This document shows positions 25,305-33,910 of a stretch of 64,000 nucleotides of DNA, one piece after another. The notes below the pieces were generated by a model that saw only the letters and a list, made by a program, of their open reading frames with translations, was not told the DNA's origin and did not search any database. Source of the DNA: an uncultured Chloracidobacterium sp. (GTDB taxonomy: Bacteria > Acidobacteriota > Blastocatellia > Pyrinomonadales > Pyrinomonadaceae); NCBI GenBank assembly GCA_936914845.1, contig CAKZGE010000003.1:496001-560000 (forward strand), read 5' to 3'. The translations under genes and the position numbers were made by a program. How positions within the stretch are numbered: the stretch's first letter is position 1; every line of letters begins with the position of its first letter.

Positions 25305-25459
25305 CGCCTTTGCCGCAATAGGCAAGAATAGCCTCTACCGCGCCGAATAGTAAATCGGCGAAGACGACAGGCAATGATATTTTTATGTATTTAAAGAGCA
25401 AAATCGCGGCGTGTGTATTAAAATTCAGACTTCGTGAGATATATTTCGCACTAGGTGAT

Positions 25460-26980
25460 ATGGAAGCACGGGCAGCAATAAATGAACCGCATGCCGAACG
25501 CGCCGAAAAACGCGTGCCAGCATGGGTCATGCCGGCGGTAAGATCGCTTGTCTTTGCGGCAGATGCCTTTATCGCGGCGGCGTGTTTTCTTCTTGCTTTC
25601 CATTTTCGTGAGCATTTACCGATATTTTCCCCGACTGCCTGGGCTTGGTCGCGCCATTTTGTCCCCTATGCCGGCATCCTATATTTTGCGGTTCCGATCC
25701 AATTGGCGATGCTGCTCTATCAGCGAACATACAATTATCACGGAGCCTTTTCTTATACCCGCAGCGGTATAAAGATCTTCAAGGCGGTCGCCGTCAGTTC
25801 GCTGTTGACGGTAGCGTGGGCGTTTTTGTTTCGCGGCGGCTTTGCCTTTCGCGAATTTTCGTATTCGAGATCGGTCTTCGTTCTCTATTTTGTTTTGAGC
25901 CTAGGCGCCTTTTTGACATTTCACTTGGGCCTGCGGTGGATTCAGGCATATTTTCGCCGCCGCGATGTGAACCTGATACCGACATTGATCGTCGGCACAA
26001 ACGCAGAGGCCGTGCAGACCTTTCGCGAACTTGGCGAAAGACGCGAGCTCGGCTATCGCGTGCTCGGCATTGTCACCACGAATGCGGCCGTAGCGAACGA
26101 CATCGACCAGGTGCCGATGGTCGGAAGTTTCGATGACCTGCCCGAACTCGTCCGGGAACTAGAGATCCAGGAAGTTATCATTACCGACCAAAATCTGTCC
26201 AGCGACCGGCTTTTTGACACGATGATGAATATCGGCCGCCGGCAAAAGGTAGAGTTTCGTTTTGCACCCGGCTTATTCGATCTTTTGCCGCAAAAGACAT
26301 CTGTTGAACAGATCGGCGTGCTGCCGATGGTCCGGCTTTTTCGCGAACCGCTTTCCGATGCGGAACGTTTTATCAAAAGGCTTTCGGATATCATTATCGC
26401 TGCATTTGCGGCCGTGGTGCTGGCTCCGCTGTGGATAGCCGCGGCAGTTGCGGTCAAGATCGGCTCGCCCGGACCATTTCTGTTCCGGCAGGAGCGCGTC
26501 GGCATGGACGGCCGTATCTTTCTTTGCTACAAATTTCGGACGATGCAGGCCGGCGCGGATGAAACGGCTCACCGTCAAGCATATGAACAGAACATCGCGG
26601 GTACGGCGGTCGGCGATAAGGGCGTTTATGGAAAGGTAAAGGATGATCCGCGGGTCACGCGTACCGGTAAATGGCTGCGGCGTTCAAGTTTGGATGAATT
26701 GCCGCAGATGCTCAATGTGTTAAAGGGAGATATGAGTATTGTCGGGCCGCGGCCGCCGATCCCGTACGAGGTTGAGCAATATGAAGGCTGGCATCGCAAA
26801 AGACTGGATATGAAACCGGGCATCACCGGCCTGTGGCAGGTATCGGGCCGCAGCCGTCTGACCTTTGAAGAGATGGTGAAGATAGACCTGTATTATATAG
26901 AAAATTGGTCGCTTTGGCTCGACCTAAAGATAATCATTCTCACCTTACCGGCGGTGCTTCGCGGCGATGGAGCAAGATGA
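25460..26980 (+). CDS. undecaprenyl-phosphate sugar phosphotransferase (WcaJ/WbaP type)
   Basis: 506 residues. N-terminal four to five membrane segments, a central CoA-binding-like domain (LIVGTNAEAVQTFRELGERRELGYRVLGIV), another hydrophobic segment (IIIAAFAAVVLAPLWIAAAVAVKI) and the bacterial sugar-transferase domain with PGPFLFRQERVGMDGRIFLCYKFRTM, RKWLRRSSLDELPQ-like TGKWLRRSSLDELPQMLNVLKGDMSIVGPRP and KPGITGLWQVSGRS. It transfers a sugar-1-phosphate onto undecaprenyl phosphate to begin a polysaccharide repeat. The frame opens at 25385; the ATG at 25460 has an AGGTG box and gives the usual N-terminus. Confidence 0.93.
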   Translation: MEARAAINEPHAERAEKRVPAWVMPAVRSLVFAADAFIAAACFLLAFHFREHLPIFSPTAWAWSRHFVPYAGILYFAVPIQLAMLLYQRTYNYHGAFSYTRSGIKIFKAVAVSSLLTVAWAFLFRGGFAFREFSYSRSVFVLYFVLSLGAFLTFHLGLRWIQAYFRRRDVNLIPTLIVGTNAEAVQTFRELGERRELGYRVLGIVTTNAAVANDIDQVPMVGSFDDLPELVRELEIQEVIITDQNLSSDRLFDTMMNIGRRQKVEFRFAPGLFDLLPQKTSVEQIGVLPMVRLFREPLSDAERFIKRLSDIIIAAFAAVVLAPLWIAAAVAVKIGSPGPFLFRQERVGMDGRIFLCYKFRTMQAGADETAHRQAYEQNIAGTAVGDKGVYGKVKDDPRVTRTGKWLRRSSLDELPQMLNVLKGDMSIVGPRPPIPYEVEQYEGWHRKRLDMKPGITGLWQVSGRSRLTFEEMVKIDLYYIENWSLWLDLKIIILTLPAVLRGDGAR

Positions 26981-27753
26981 ATGTTCTGATGCACAACCGG
27001 GCCGCTTGGGATCTCGCCGTAGATGAGGACGACATCTGGACCGTACCTGTATCGCCGGAAACGATCGCGGCCGCTCGAACAGGTATCGTAAATGTAAAGC
27101 TGACGGCTGAAAAGTATGTGCCGACGGAATGGCTCGGAGATGTGGGCGGCAAAAAGATATTGTGTCTTGCATCGGGCGGTGGGCAACAGGTTCCGATCTT
27201 TTCCGCGGCTGGGGCTGACGTAACCTCTTTTGACAACTCCGAAAAGCAGCTTGGCCAGGACCGCGCCGTTGCCGAGCGGGAAGGCCTTTCCGTCCGGCTT
27301 GAGCACGGCGACGCGGCTGATCTCTCGCGGTTCGAAGATGGGCGGTTCGATATGGTCTTCAATCCTTGTTCAAATCTGTTCATGGCAGATCTGGAGCCGA
27401 TCTGGGCCGAGGTTTTTCGGGTTTTGAAAAAGGGCGGCGAATTTTTGTGCGGTATTTTAAAACCGGAGGTCTTTATCTTTGACCGCTTTGAGATGGACCA
27501 GAATAAGCGGCTCGTCATCCGCCATCCGCTTCCATATTCAGATATCGATTCGCTTCTTCCCATTGAGCTGAAAGAACTTGTCGAAACCGGCCAGCCGCTG
27601 GAATACAGCCACACGCTCGAGACACAGCTTGGCGGCCAGCTGAACGCGGGTTTTTACATAACCGGGCTGTACGAAGACCGCGGGCCGATGCCTGCCGGCG
27701 TGCTCGATCAATTTATGCCGACATATATCGCTACCCGCGCACTAAAGCCGTGA
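26977..27753 (+). CDS. class I SAM-dependent methyltransferase
   Basis: 258 residues. SAM motif I is KILCLASGGGQQVPIFSAAGADVTSFDNS, motif II/III DAADLSRFEDGRFDMVFNPCSNLFMADLEPIWAEVFRVLKKGGEFLCGI. The rest (HPLPYSDIDSL, LETQLGGQLNAGFYITGLYED) resembles methyltransferases of unassigned substrate. The ATG overlaps the upstream stop (ATGA), and its own stop overlaps the prmC start (GTGA), so the three genes are translationally linked. The first in-frame start (26905) would overlap the upstream gene heavily and is rejected. Confidence 0.88.
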   Translation: MNVLMHNRAAWDLAVDEDDIWTVPVSPETIAAARTGIVNVKLTAEKYVPTEWLGDVGGKKILCLASGGGQQVPIFSAAGADVTSFDNSEKQLGQDRAVAEREGLSVRLEHGDAADLSRFEDGRFDMVFNPCSNLFMADLEPIWAEVFRVLKKGGEFLCGILKPEVFIFDRFEMDQNKRLVIRHPLPYSDIDSLLPIELKELVETGQPLEYSHTLETQLGGQLNAGFYITGLYEDRGPMPAGVLDQFMPTYIATRALKP

Positions 27754-28598
27754 ACTTAAGCCAACTATTGCCGATCGCGGCCGATAGGCTGAGTGCCGCG
27801 AATGTTCCTGATGCCCGCCGCGAAGCTTCGCTGCTGTTGGAATATGCGATCGGGCGGGGGCGCGCATTTGTCATAGCCCACCCCGAATATGTGCCGGAGC
27901 AAAAGGAAGCGGCGGCATTTGCCGATATGGTCGCAAAACGCTGCGACCACGTTCCGTTTCATTACATCGTTGGTTCCAAAGAATTTTATGGGCTTGATTT
28001 TAAGGTAACGCCCGATGTTTTGATACCGCGGCCGGAAACGGAAATGCTTGTTTCCGCCGCCATCGAAGAGCTTTCTTGCCGGGAAGCTCCCCGTTTTTGC
28101 GAGATCGGCGTCGGTTCGGGCTGTATCTCGATCAGCATTTTGCACAATGTTCCCGCCGCAAAAGCGATCGGATCGGAAATATCGCCGGCTGCCATCGCCA
28201 TAGCTTTAGAAAATAGCTTGCAGTTGAATGTAGCTGACCGGTTCGATATTCGCCTGTCCGATCTCTACACCGCTATTGATGCCGAACGATTTGACCTGAT
28301 CGTTACAAATCCGCCATATGTCCCGCTCGAAGATATATCGACACTGCAGCCCGAAGTAAAGGACCACGAACCGAGGCGGGCTTTGACCGACGGCGGCGAC
28401 GGACTTTCGCTGATAAGAATGATAATTGACCAGGCTCCGGCACATCTTTTGAGCGGCGGGCTGCTGTTGATCGAGATAGGTTTCGGCCAAGCGGAGGCGG
28501 TTTTGGAGATGTTCGACGCCGATGTTTGGGAAAACGCCCGCATTGAACCGGACGTTCGGTCGATACCGCGCATGGCAGCGGCTCGGCTGATAAAGTAA
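27750..28598 (+). CDS. prmC: release-factor glutamine N5-methyltransferase
   Basis: 282 residues. Methylates the GGQ glutamine of peptide release factors. N-terminal helical domain (DARREASLLLEYAIGRGR), linker HYIVGSKEFYGLDFKVTPDVLIPRPETEML, SAM motif EIGVGSGCISISILHNVP, and the catalytic NPPY motif in LIVTNPPYVPLEDI. The start is GTG, overlapping the previous stop by four bases. Family-normal length. Confidence 0.96.
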   Translation: MNLSQLLPIAADRLSAANVPDARREASLLLEYAIGRGRAFVIAHPEYVPEQKEAAAFADMVAKRCDHVPFHYIVGSKEFYGLDFKVTPDVLIPRPETEMLVSAAIEELSCREAPRFCEIGVGSGCISISILHNVPAAKAIGSEISPAAIAIALENSLQLNVADRFDIRLSDLYTAIDAERFDLIVTNPPYVPLEDISTLQPEVKDHEPRRALTDGGDGLSLIRMIIDQAPAHLLSGGLLLIEIGFGQAEAVLEMFDADVWENARIEPDVRSIPRMAAARLIK

Positions 28599-28689
28599 AT
28601 GTGTTGCTCGGCATTGTTTTTCTGTGCCCGGCGATGTGTTATATTTGTGCTCTAAGCGATAGACTTCTCAAAAAGGAGAGTTAATTGAT

Positions 28690-29022
28690 ATGGCAGGAAA
28701 ATTTGAACTAAAGACCGCCAAAAATGGCAAGTTTCATTTTAATCTTAAAGCCGGCAACGGCCAGATAATTTTATCCAGCGAAATGTACGAAGCAAAAGCT
28801 TCGGCAAAGAACGGTATTGAATCTGTCAAGAAAAATGCCGGCGACGATAATCGTTTTAAGCGTTTGGAATCATCCAAGGGCGAACCGTATTTTACGCTGA
28901 CCGCCGGTAATAACGAGGTCATCGGCAGAAGCGAAATGTATTCGACATCGGCGGCAATGGAAAATGGCATTGAATCCGTCAAAAAGAATGCACCGGAGGC
29001 GGCGGTCGAAGAGGTCGAATAG
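28690..29022 (+). CDS. YegP-like DUF1508 tandem-domain protein
   Basis: 110 residues made of two tandem DUF1508 units: FELKTAKNGKFHFNLKAGNG...ILSSEMYEAKASAKNGIESVKKNA and FKRLESSKGEPYFTLTAGNN...IGRSEMYSTSAAMENGIESVKKNA, as in E. coli YegP. It is small and soluble; the biochemical role of the family is not established. A good AAGGAG box precedes the ATG. The acidic tail (PEAAVEEVE) is unremarkable. It is followed by a G+C-rich hairpin (29047-29070) lacking a U-run. Confidence 0.93.
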   Translation: MAGKFELKTAKNGKFHFNLKAGNGQIILSSEMYEAKASAKNGIESVKKNAGDDNRFKRLESSKGEPYFTLTAGNNEVIGRSEMYSTSAAMENGIESVKKNAPEAAVEEVE

Positions 29023-29086
29023 CTGAACCGTTTTTATAAACACATCGGCCCGGCTTATCACAGGCCGGGCAAAATAGCGCTTACAC

Positions 29087-30265
29087 ATGTACAAACCAAA
29101 AGTTCGTCTCGGAATTGAGGTCCTGCTTGCAGAAAAAATAGATGCGATACGCGGTCTTCGTGTCGGGTTGGTTTGCAACCAAGCTTCGGTGCTGCCGGAT
29201 CTGCGGCACGCTGCCGATGTTTTTCGTGATAATGCGGAGATCGATCTGACCACGTTGTTCGGCCCGCAGCACGGAATTCGCGGTGATGTTCAGTACAACA
29301 TGATCGAAACGCCGCACGCCGTTGATGAACGTACGGGCATCATGGTCTATTCGCTTTATAGCGAAACGAGGGTGCCGACGGCCGAAATGGTTGCAGAGAT
29401 CGACGCCTTTGTGATCGACCTACAGGACGTCGGCTGCCGCATCTATACGTTTATCTACACAATGGCGAACTGCATGCGAGCGGCAAAAGAATTTGGAAAA
29501 AAGGTTGTTGTCTGTGACCGGCCGAACCCGATCGGCGGCGTTGCTGTCGAAGGCAATATCACCGAAGAAGCATTCACATCGTTCGTCGGCCAATTTGCGT
29601 TGCCGACACGGCACGGCATGACGATCGGCGAATTGGCGATAATGTTCAATGAACATTTCGGCATCGGCTGTGATCTGGAAGTGGTGCGGATGCAAGGTTG
29701 GCGGCGCGAAATGTGGGGCGACGAACTTGGTCTGCCGTGGGTGCTGCCTTCGCCCAATGTTCCGGATGTCGATACCTGTGTCGTATTTCCGGCAACTGTG
29801 CACCTCGAAGGTACTGAGCTTAGCGAGGGCCGCGGCACCACATTGCCGTTCTTTTTGAACGGAGCCCCGTTCATCGACCCATACGACTGGGCAAAGGCTC
29901 TTCGCGGGTTCGATCTCGAAGGCGTGCTTTTCCGCGAAGCATATTTTCGCCCTACTTTTTGTGAATTTGCGGGCGAAACTTGCGGCGGTGTCCAGATACA
30001 TATCTCGGACCGCGAGATCTTTTCCCCCGTTGCTCTTGGCATCGCAATGGTTAAGACCGCCTACGATATGTACGGAGAATATTTTCAATGGCGGCAAAAT
30101 GCCTACGAATACGAATTTGACAAGAATCCGTTCGACGTCGTGTGCGGAACCGACAAGATCCGCAAGCAAATGGAAGACGGAGCATCATTCGCCGAGATAA
30201 CGGCCCCGTGGAGCGAACCGCTGGCAGCATATGACCGAATGCGGCGAACATTCTTTCTTTATTGA
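29087..30265 (+). CDS. namZ: NamZ-like exo-beta-N-acetylmuramidase (DUF1343)
   Basis: 392 residues. The DUF1343/NamZ family removes terminal N-acetylmuramic acid from peptidoglycan fragments. Marks: GLRVGLVCNQASVLPD, LFGPQHGIRGDVQYNMIE, YSLYSETRVPT, IDLQDVGCRIYTFIYTMANCM, VVCDRPNPIGG, ATVHLEGTELSEGRGTTLPFFLNGAPFIDP, CGGVQIHISDR. I see no signal peptide at this start, so it would act in the cytoplasm, presumably in wall recycling, unless the start is misassigned. The neighbouring YegP gene does not explain it. Confidence 0.9.
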   Translation: MYKPKVRLGIEVLLAEKIDAIRGLRVGLVCNQASVLPDLRHAADVFRDNAEIDLTTLFGPQHGIRGDVQYNMIETPHAVDERTGIMVYSLYSETRVPTAEMVAEIDAFVIDLQDVGCRIYTFIYTMANCMRAAKEFGKKVVVCDRPNPIGGVAVEGNITEEAFTSFVGQFALPTRHGMTIGELAIMFNEHFGIGCDLEVVRMQGWRREMWGDELGLPWVLPSPNVPDVDTCVVFPATVHLEGTELSEGRGTTLPFFLNGAPFIDPYDWAKALRGFDLEGVLFREAYFRPTFCEFAGETCGGVQIHISDREIFSPVALGIAMVKTAYDMYGEYFQWRQNAYEYEFDKNPFDVVCGTDKIRKQMEDGASFAEITAPWSEPLAAYDRMRRTFFLY

Positions 30266-30283
30266 AACAACTTTTTTAAAAAT

Positions 30284-30325
30284 GAAAGAGCGGGCATGGT
30301 ACACATCCACGGCCCGCTTCTTCTT
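30284..30325. terminator. bidirectional terminator between convergent genes
   Basis: GAGCGGGC (30288-30295) pairs with GCCCGCTT (30312-30319) around a 16-base loop; the + strand continues into a C/T-rich tail with a TTTT, and the minus strand has A/T-rich sequence (TTTTTAAAA) after the other arm. It lies between namZ and the YbaY-domain gene that converge here. Confidence 0.5.
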
Positions 30326-30337
30326 TTCATTGCGCCG

Positions 30338-31933
30338 CTAGTAACGGAGCGTTACATTTTGTCCGTCCAGCTTCAGATCCGTGGCCGTTATAGAATTAAG
30401 CCGCCGGCCGCTGTACCGCACTTCGATCTCACCGGAAGCATCGGCATCGCCCGAATTGGTAATGCGTATGCGCGCCGTCGTTTCATCAAAAAAGACCAGC
30501 TCGCCGCCGAAGGTAATGCTGCCGTCAATGCGAAAAACTGTAACCTCGCTGCGGCCTTCGTTATCAGCGCGTGCCGAAACTCGGATCAGAAACTGAGTTC
30601 CGCGGCCGCCGATCTGCATTGAACCGGCAGCGAGTTTTGAAACATCAAACGATTTGCCCGTGATCACCGAAGAAGCCGGTATCAGCGTCAATTCCAATCC
30701 TTCGATCTGCTGGCTATTACGTAGCTGGATCGGCAGATTGTTTTCGAGCTTGAAAATAGCCTTGCCGCCCGAAATTATCTCTGCCTGAAGGGCGTATGAT
30801 CCACGATTGTTGATCGAAACACCATCTAGGGGGATCGTGAAAGACATAGGCACCTGGCGGCCGGCTGCCGAAAAAGATGTCTGCGCCACTTCGCGTCCGT
30901 CGCCCAGAAGATCAAGAAGACGAACCGTTACCGAAGCATCAGCAGGCAACGCGATCCGCTGTTGATAGGTAAGCGTGCCGCTGATTCCGCGACGCGATTG
31001 ATTATTTTGGCCTCCGCCGCGTATCGGAACTACAACGATCTCGGCCGCCTGCGGGTTGCCTTGGGTCAGAACCGGATAGGCAACGTCGCTGACATAGATC
31101 AATCGGCCGCCATCATTTATCTCTGCTCGCACAACATAACGGTTGCGTTCATCGATCTTTGAAGGGTCGAAAACCAGTTCGAACGGAAAAGGAACCTGCT
31201 TACCCGCAGCATCAAAGGTTCGTTCGGCGATGATCGAAGATGGGGCATCGGCCCGCGAAACGTCGAGTAAACGGACCGTTATGACGGCGGTGCTCGGCAG
31301 AGCAATGCGTTGGCGATAGGTGACGGTTCCGGTCACAACATTCTTTGCTTCGTCAGCGGCATCATTGCAGTTGCGGGAGGTATTGACCTCTTCTGCCTTG
31401 ACCGTCGCACGTGACCCGGTGCCAATGGTGTAGCGGACTGTCGATGTCTGCGAAGCACAGCACAAAGCATCCGTCGATGTATAGCGGAGAAAGTCGGCGC
31501 TCACCTCGCCGGAGGTATAAAGCGTTGCCCGAGACATCGCCCCGTCCGTCCGCGAATCCATCGCGATCGGAGAAAGCGTGCCGGCAAAGCGGTTTCCGAC
31601 AAAAACGAAGGTGTTATATTGCAACGGACGACACATGCCGTCAAAACTTGCCAAAGCGTTCACCACGGAAACAGTTCCGTAGGTTTGGGCCGCACCATAA
31701 AGCGTCCATCCCGCCCGCGTCATAGCGCGGTCAGCCAGGCTCTCCGGCTGCCGAATGGTGTTTCGACAGGCTTCGGTCGTTACCGGTTGGCCGGATGGTC
31801 GCGGAGCGGTCGGAACGACACCGCTGCTGTTATTCCAATTATTACTCAGCGGGCGATCCAGCCACGACGTTTGTCCGGTGGCCGCCATTGAAAAAACAAA
31901 AGTGAAAATAAGTGTTAAAAATCCAAGCTTCAT
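30338..31933 (-). CDS. exported protein with two YbaY/YscW-like domains
   Basis: 531 residues. A GGAGGG box five bases before the ATG fixes the start; the signal peptide is MKLGFLTLIFTFVFSMAAT(GQ). After an N-terminal region of about 170 residues come two similar units, VTGTVTYRQRIALPSTAVIT and ISGTLTYQQRIALPADASVT, each followed by VRLLD, a VPFPFELVFD/VPMSFTIPLD segment and VRAEI/LQAEI. That is the pattern of the YbaY/YscW lipoprotein family. A C-terminal beta-rich part follows (SDLxxDGQNVTLRY-like end). It is probably periplasmic or surface-exposed; the function is unknown, although one related protein is an envelope chaperone. Confidence 0.7.
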   Translation of the reverse strand: MKLGFLTLIFTFVFSMAATGQTSWLDRPLSNNWNNSSGVVPTAPRPSGQPVTTEACRNTIRQPESLADRAMTRAGWTLYGAAQTYGTVSVVNALASFDGMCRPLQYNTFVFVGNRFAGTLSPIAMDSRTDGAMSRATLYTSGEVSADFLRYTSTDALCCASQTSTVRYTIGTGSRATVKAEEVNTSRNCNDAADEAKNVVTGTVTYRQRIALPSTAVITVRLLDVSRADAPSSIIAERTFDAAGKQVPFPFELVFDPSKIDERNRYVVRAEINDGGRLIYVSDVAYPVLTQGNPQAAEIVVVPIRGGGQNNQSRRGISGTLTYQQRIALPADASVTVRLLDLLGDGREVAQTSFSAAGRQVPMSFTIPLDGVSINNRGSYALQAEIISGGKAIFKLENNLPIQLRNSQQIEGLELTLIPASSVITGKSFDVSKLAAGSMQIGGRGTQFLIRVSARADNEGRSEVTVFRIDGSITFGGELVFFDETTARIRITNSGDADASGEIEVRYSGRRLNSITATDLKLDGQNVTLRY

Positions 31934-32043
31934 ATTACCCTCCATGCACGATCTGGGGCTAGCGGATGCAAAGCCCCTTAATGTTTGCTAAATATTGATG
32001 CTAAAGGATATTGCGGCCGTTGACAAGAGTTTTTTCAAAGCCG

Positions 32044-32277
32044 TCAGCCGCCGTCATCGCCGATCGCCTCGACCGGGCAGGCATCCATTGCCTCACGGCA
32101 AAGTTGCTCTTCGCCGGGGTTCTCAGGTTGTCGGCAGACGAAAGAATAAGCGTTGTCGTCGTTTCGTGTGAAAAAGCGCGGGGCGGTGTCGCGGCAAACA
32201 TCGCAATCGATACAATTGCGGTCAACATAAAATTTGCCCGCGGCATTATCGGGCAGCTTTTCGTCCAAAAAAGCCAT
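32044..32277 (-). CDS. single-cluster ferredoxin
   Basis: 77 residues. Cys-x2-Cys-x2-Cys in NCIDCDVCRDTAP and a distant CP in MDACPVEAIGDD give one [4Fe-4S] (or [3Fe-4S]) cluster of the short bacterial ferredoxin type, with an insertion between the two halves. It follows nadA by 13 bases, so it is probably in the same transcript and may deliver electrons to an Fe-S enzyme; a direct link to quinolinate synthase is speculative. Confidence 0.9.
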   Translation of the reverse strand: MAFLDEKLPDNAAGKFYVDRNCIDCDVCRDTAPRFFTRNDDNAYSFVCRQPENPGEEQLCREAMDACPVEAIGDDGG

Positions 32278-32290
32278 AAAATAAGATGGC

Positions 32291-33403
32291 CTATTTAGCT
32301 TTTTCGGTGAATTTTATCATGCGTTCCAGAGCAACATTAGCATAATGCCGCGTTTCTGCATCGACGCTGATCTCGTTGACGACGTTGCCGTCCGTCAGAT
32401 TTCCTAAGGCCCAAGCGAGATTTTGCGGCGCAATGCGGTACATTGTGGCACACATGCAGAGGTCCGGGGCAAGCAAATGGATCTCTTTATCAGGAAAACG
32501 CCGGGCGAGCCGATCTACCAGATTCACCTCTGTGCCGATAGCCCATTTTGAACCGCTCGGGGCGTTTTCAACTGTTTTTATGATGAATGAGGTAGAGCCG
32601 TCGAGGTCGCTCATTTCGACCACCTCGCGCATACATTCCGGATGTACCAGCACCTGAACGCCCGGCACCTCAGAGCGGACCTTATCGACGTGCCAAGGCT
32701 TAAAACGCCCGTGGACGGAACAATGTCCGCGCCACAGTATCAGTTTGGCTTCGCGAAGTGCCTCGGGGGTGTTTCCGCCAAATTCTTCGTGCGGATTCCA
32801 CAAGACCATTTTTTCCAGCGGAATGCCGAATTTTGCGCCGGTGTTGCGGCCCAAATGCTGATCCGGAAAAAAGAACATCTTGTCAAATTCTTTCAGGTAG
32901 ATATCGAACAGCGGTATCGCATTAGAAGATGTGCAGACCACGCCTTCGTTGCGGCCGCAAAACGCCTTGATGGCCGCCGAAGAATTCATATACGTGATCG
33001 GAGCGATCTTTGATTCAAGCACGCCGATCTCGCGCAGCTGCTCCCATGCATCTTCGACCTGGTCGATGGTTGCCATATCGGCCATTGAACATCCGGCACC
33101 GAGGTCCGGCAAGATCACACGCTGGTGCTCTTTGCCCAGAATATCGGCCGATTCGGCCATAAAATGCACGCCGCAAAAAACAATGTATTCGGCATCCGTC
33201 TGCGAAGCCATTACCGAAAGTTGATAGGAATCGCCGGTCAGATCGGCATGGCGAATAACATCGTCGCGTTGATAATGGTGTCCTAGAATGACGACCCGTT
33301 TGCCGAGCGCCTCGCGGGCCGCCTCGATGCGTTCGCTGACTTCCTCGTCAGACATGACAAGGTAATCTTCCAGCACTTGTGTTTGTTCTAAAACAGCGGT
33401 CAT
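32291..33403 (-). CDS. nadA: quinolinate synthase
   Basis: 370 residues. Condenses iminoaspartate and dihydroxyacetone phosphate to quinolinate for NAD. It has three homologous domains. Seen: VVILGHHYQRDDVIRHADLTGDSYQLSVMA, cluster cysteine in IVFCGVHFMAESADIL, PDLGAGCSMADMA, TYMNSSAAIKAFCGRNEGVVCTSSNA, HPECMREVVEMSD, and the last ligand cysteine in LLAPDLCMCATMYRI. The cluster makes it another client of the SUF system. No nadB or nadC is in the window. Confidence 0.96.
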   Translation of the reverse strand: MTAVLEQTQVLEDYLVMSDEEVSERIEAAREALGKRVVILGHHYQRDDVIRHADLTGDSYQLSVMASQTDAEYIVFCGVHFMAESADILGKEHQRVILPDLGAGCSMADMATIDQVEDAWEQLREIGVLESKIAPITYMNSSAAIKAFCGRNEGVVCTSSNAIPLFDIYLKEFDKMFFFPDQHLGRNTGAKFGIPLEKMVLWNPHEEFGGNTPEALREAKLILWRGHCSVHGRFKPWHVDKVRSEVPGVQVLVHPECMREVVEMSDLDGSTSFIIKTVENAPSGSKWAIGTEVNLVDRLARRFPDKEIHLLAPDLCMCATMYRIAPQNLAWALGNLTDGNVVNEISVDAETRHYANVALERMIKFTEKAK

Positions 33404-33460
33404 GAATACTCCGTTATTCGATTTCAGATCAAATACATCTGTATGTCAAATATTGCTATC

Positions 33461-33868
33461 TTAGATGATATTTATCAAGAGATGTTGCCGAAACTTTTTC
33501 GCCAATGGATTTAAGACACCGCTCGCAGCGATATCGACGAAGATCCGTTTGATTCGTGGGGAGGCCTGGTGGAAGTGGTTGATTAGGCAGCCGGTGTAGC
33601 CTTTCCGCGTCTCTTCGGCGTTGACTGCATAGCCAAGGCCAGCCGCTCTGTGGGCGGTGTAGTTCACCTCGCCGAAGGCCGTGTAGTCCTTGCGGTTGGA
33701 CACATCGCCGTTATGATCGGTAATAACTCGCGGGCTTCCCAGATGGTCGGTTGTCAAATAGCTAACCTGCGGTGTCTGTGCCGTTTGAGTGGAATACTCC
33801 GCAATTAGTTGCCCGCCGGCATCATAGACGAAGATCGTCGTTTCGATATCGTGCCGGGCAGCTTCCAA
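33461..33868 (-). pseudogene. RHS-repeat protein C-terminal fragment
   Basis: 135 codons. IFVYDAGGQLIAEYSTQTAQ, LTTDHLGSPRVITDHNGDVSNRKDYTAFGEV and RKGYTG are the end of the core of RHS/YD-repeat proteins. Everything before the last repeat is missing and the tail (INHFHQASPRIKRIFVDIA) is short, so this is a scrap of a much larger gene or of its variable toxin tip. It sits between nadA and the phosphate transporter. Another RHS scrap lies at 52384-52600. Confidence 0.8.
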
Positions 33869-33910
33869 AGGCCCAATTCCGAACCGGGTTAAACTATTGT
33901 GCCGGGTTTA

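Noticed and set aside
26940..27614. 224-codon frame on the minus strand opposite the methyltransferase
   Set aside because: Ser/Arg-rich antisense shadow with no homology visible.
29047..29070. Hairpin GCCCGGC/GCCGGGC after the YegP-like gene as a terminator
   Set aside because: No U-run follows on either strand, so it is at most a processing or stabilising structure.
29420..30169. 249-codon frame on the minus strand opposite namZ
   Set aside because: Antisense shadow of a conserved gene; no ribosome binding site and no recognisable domain.
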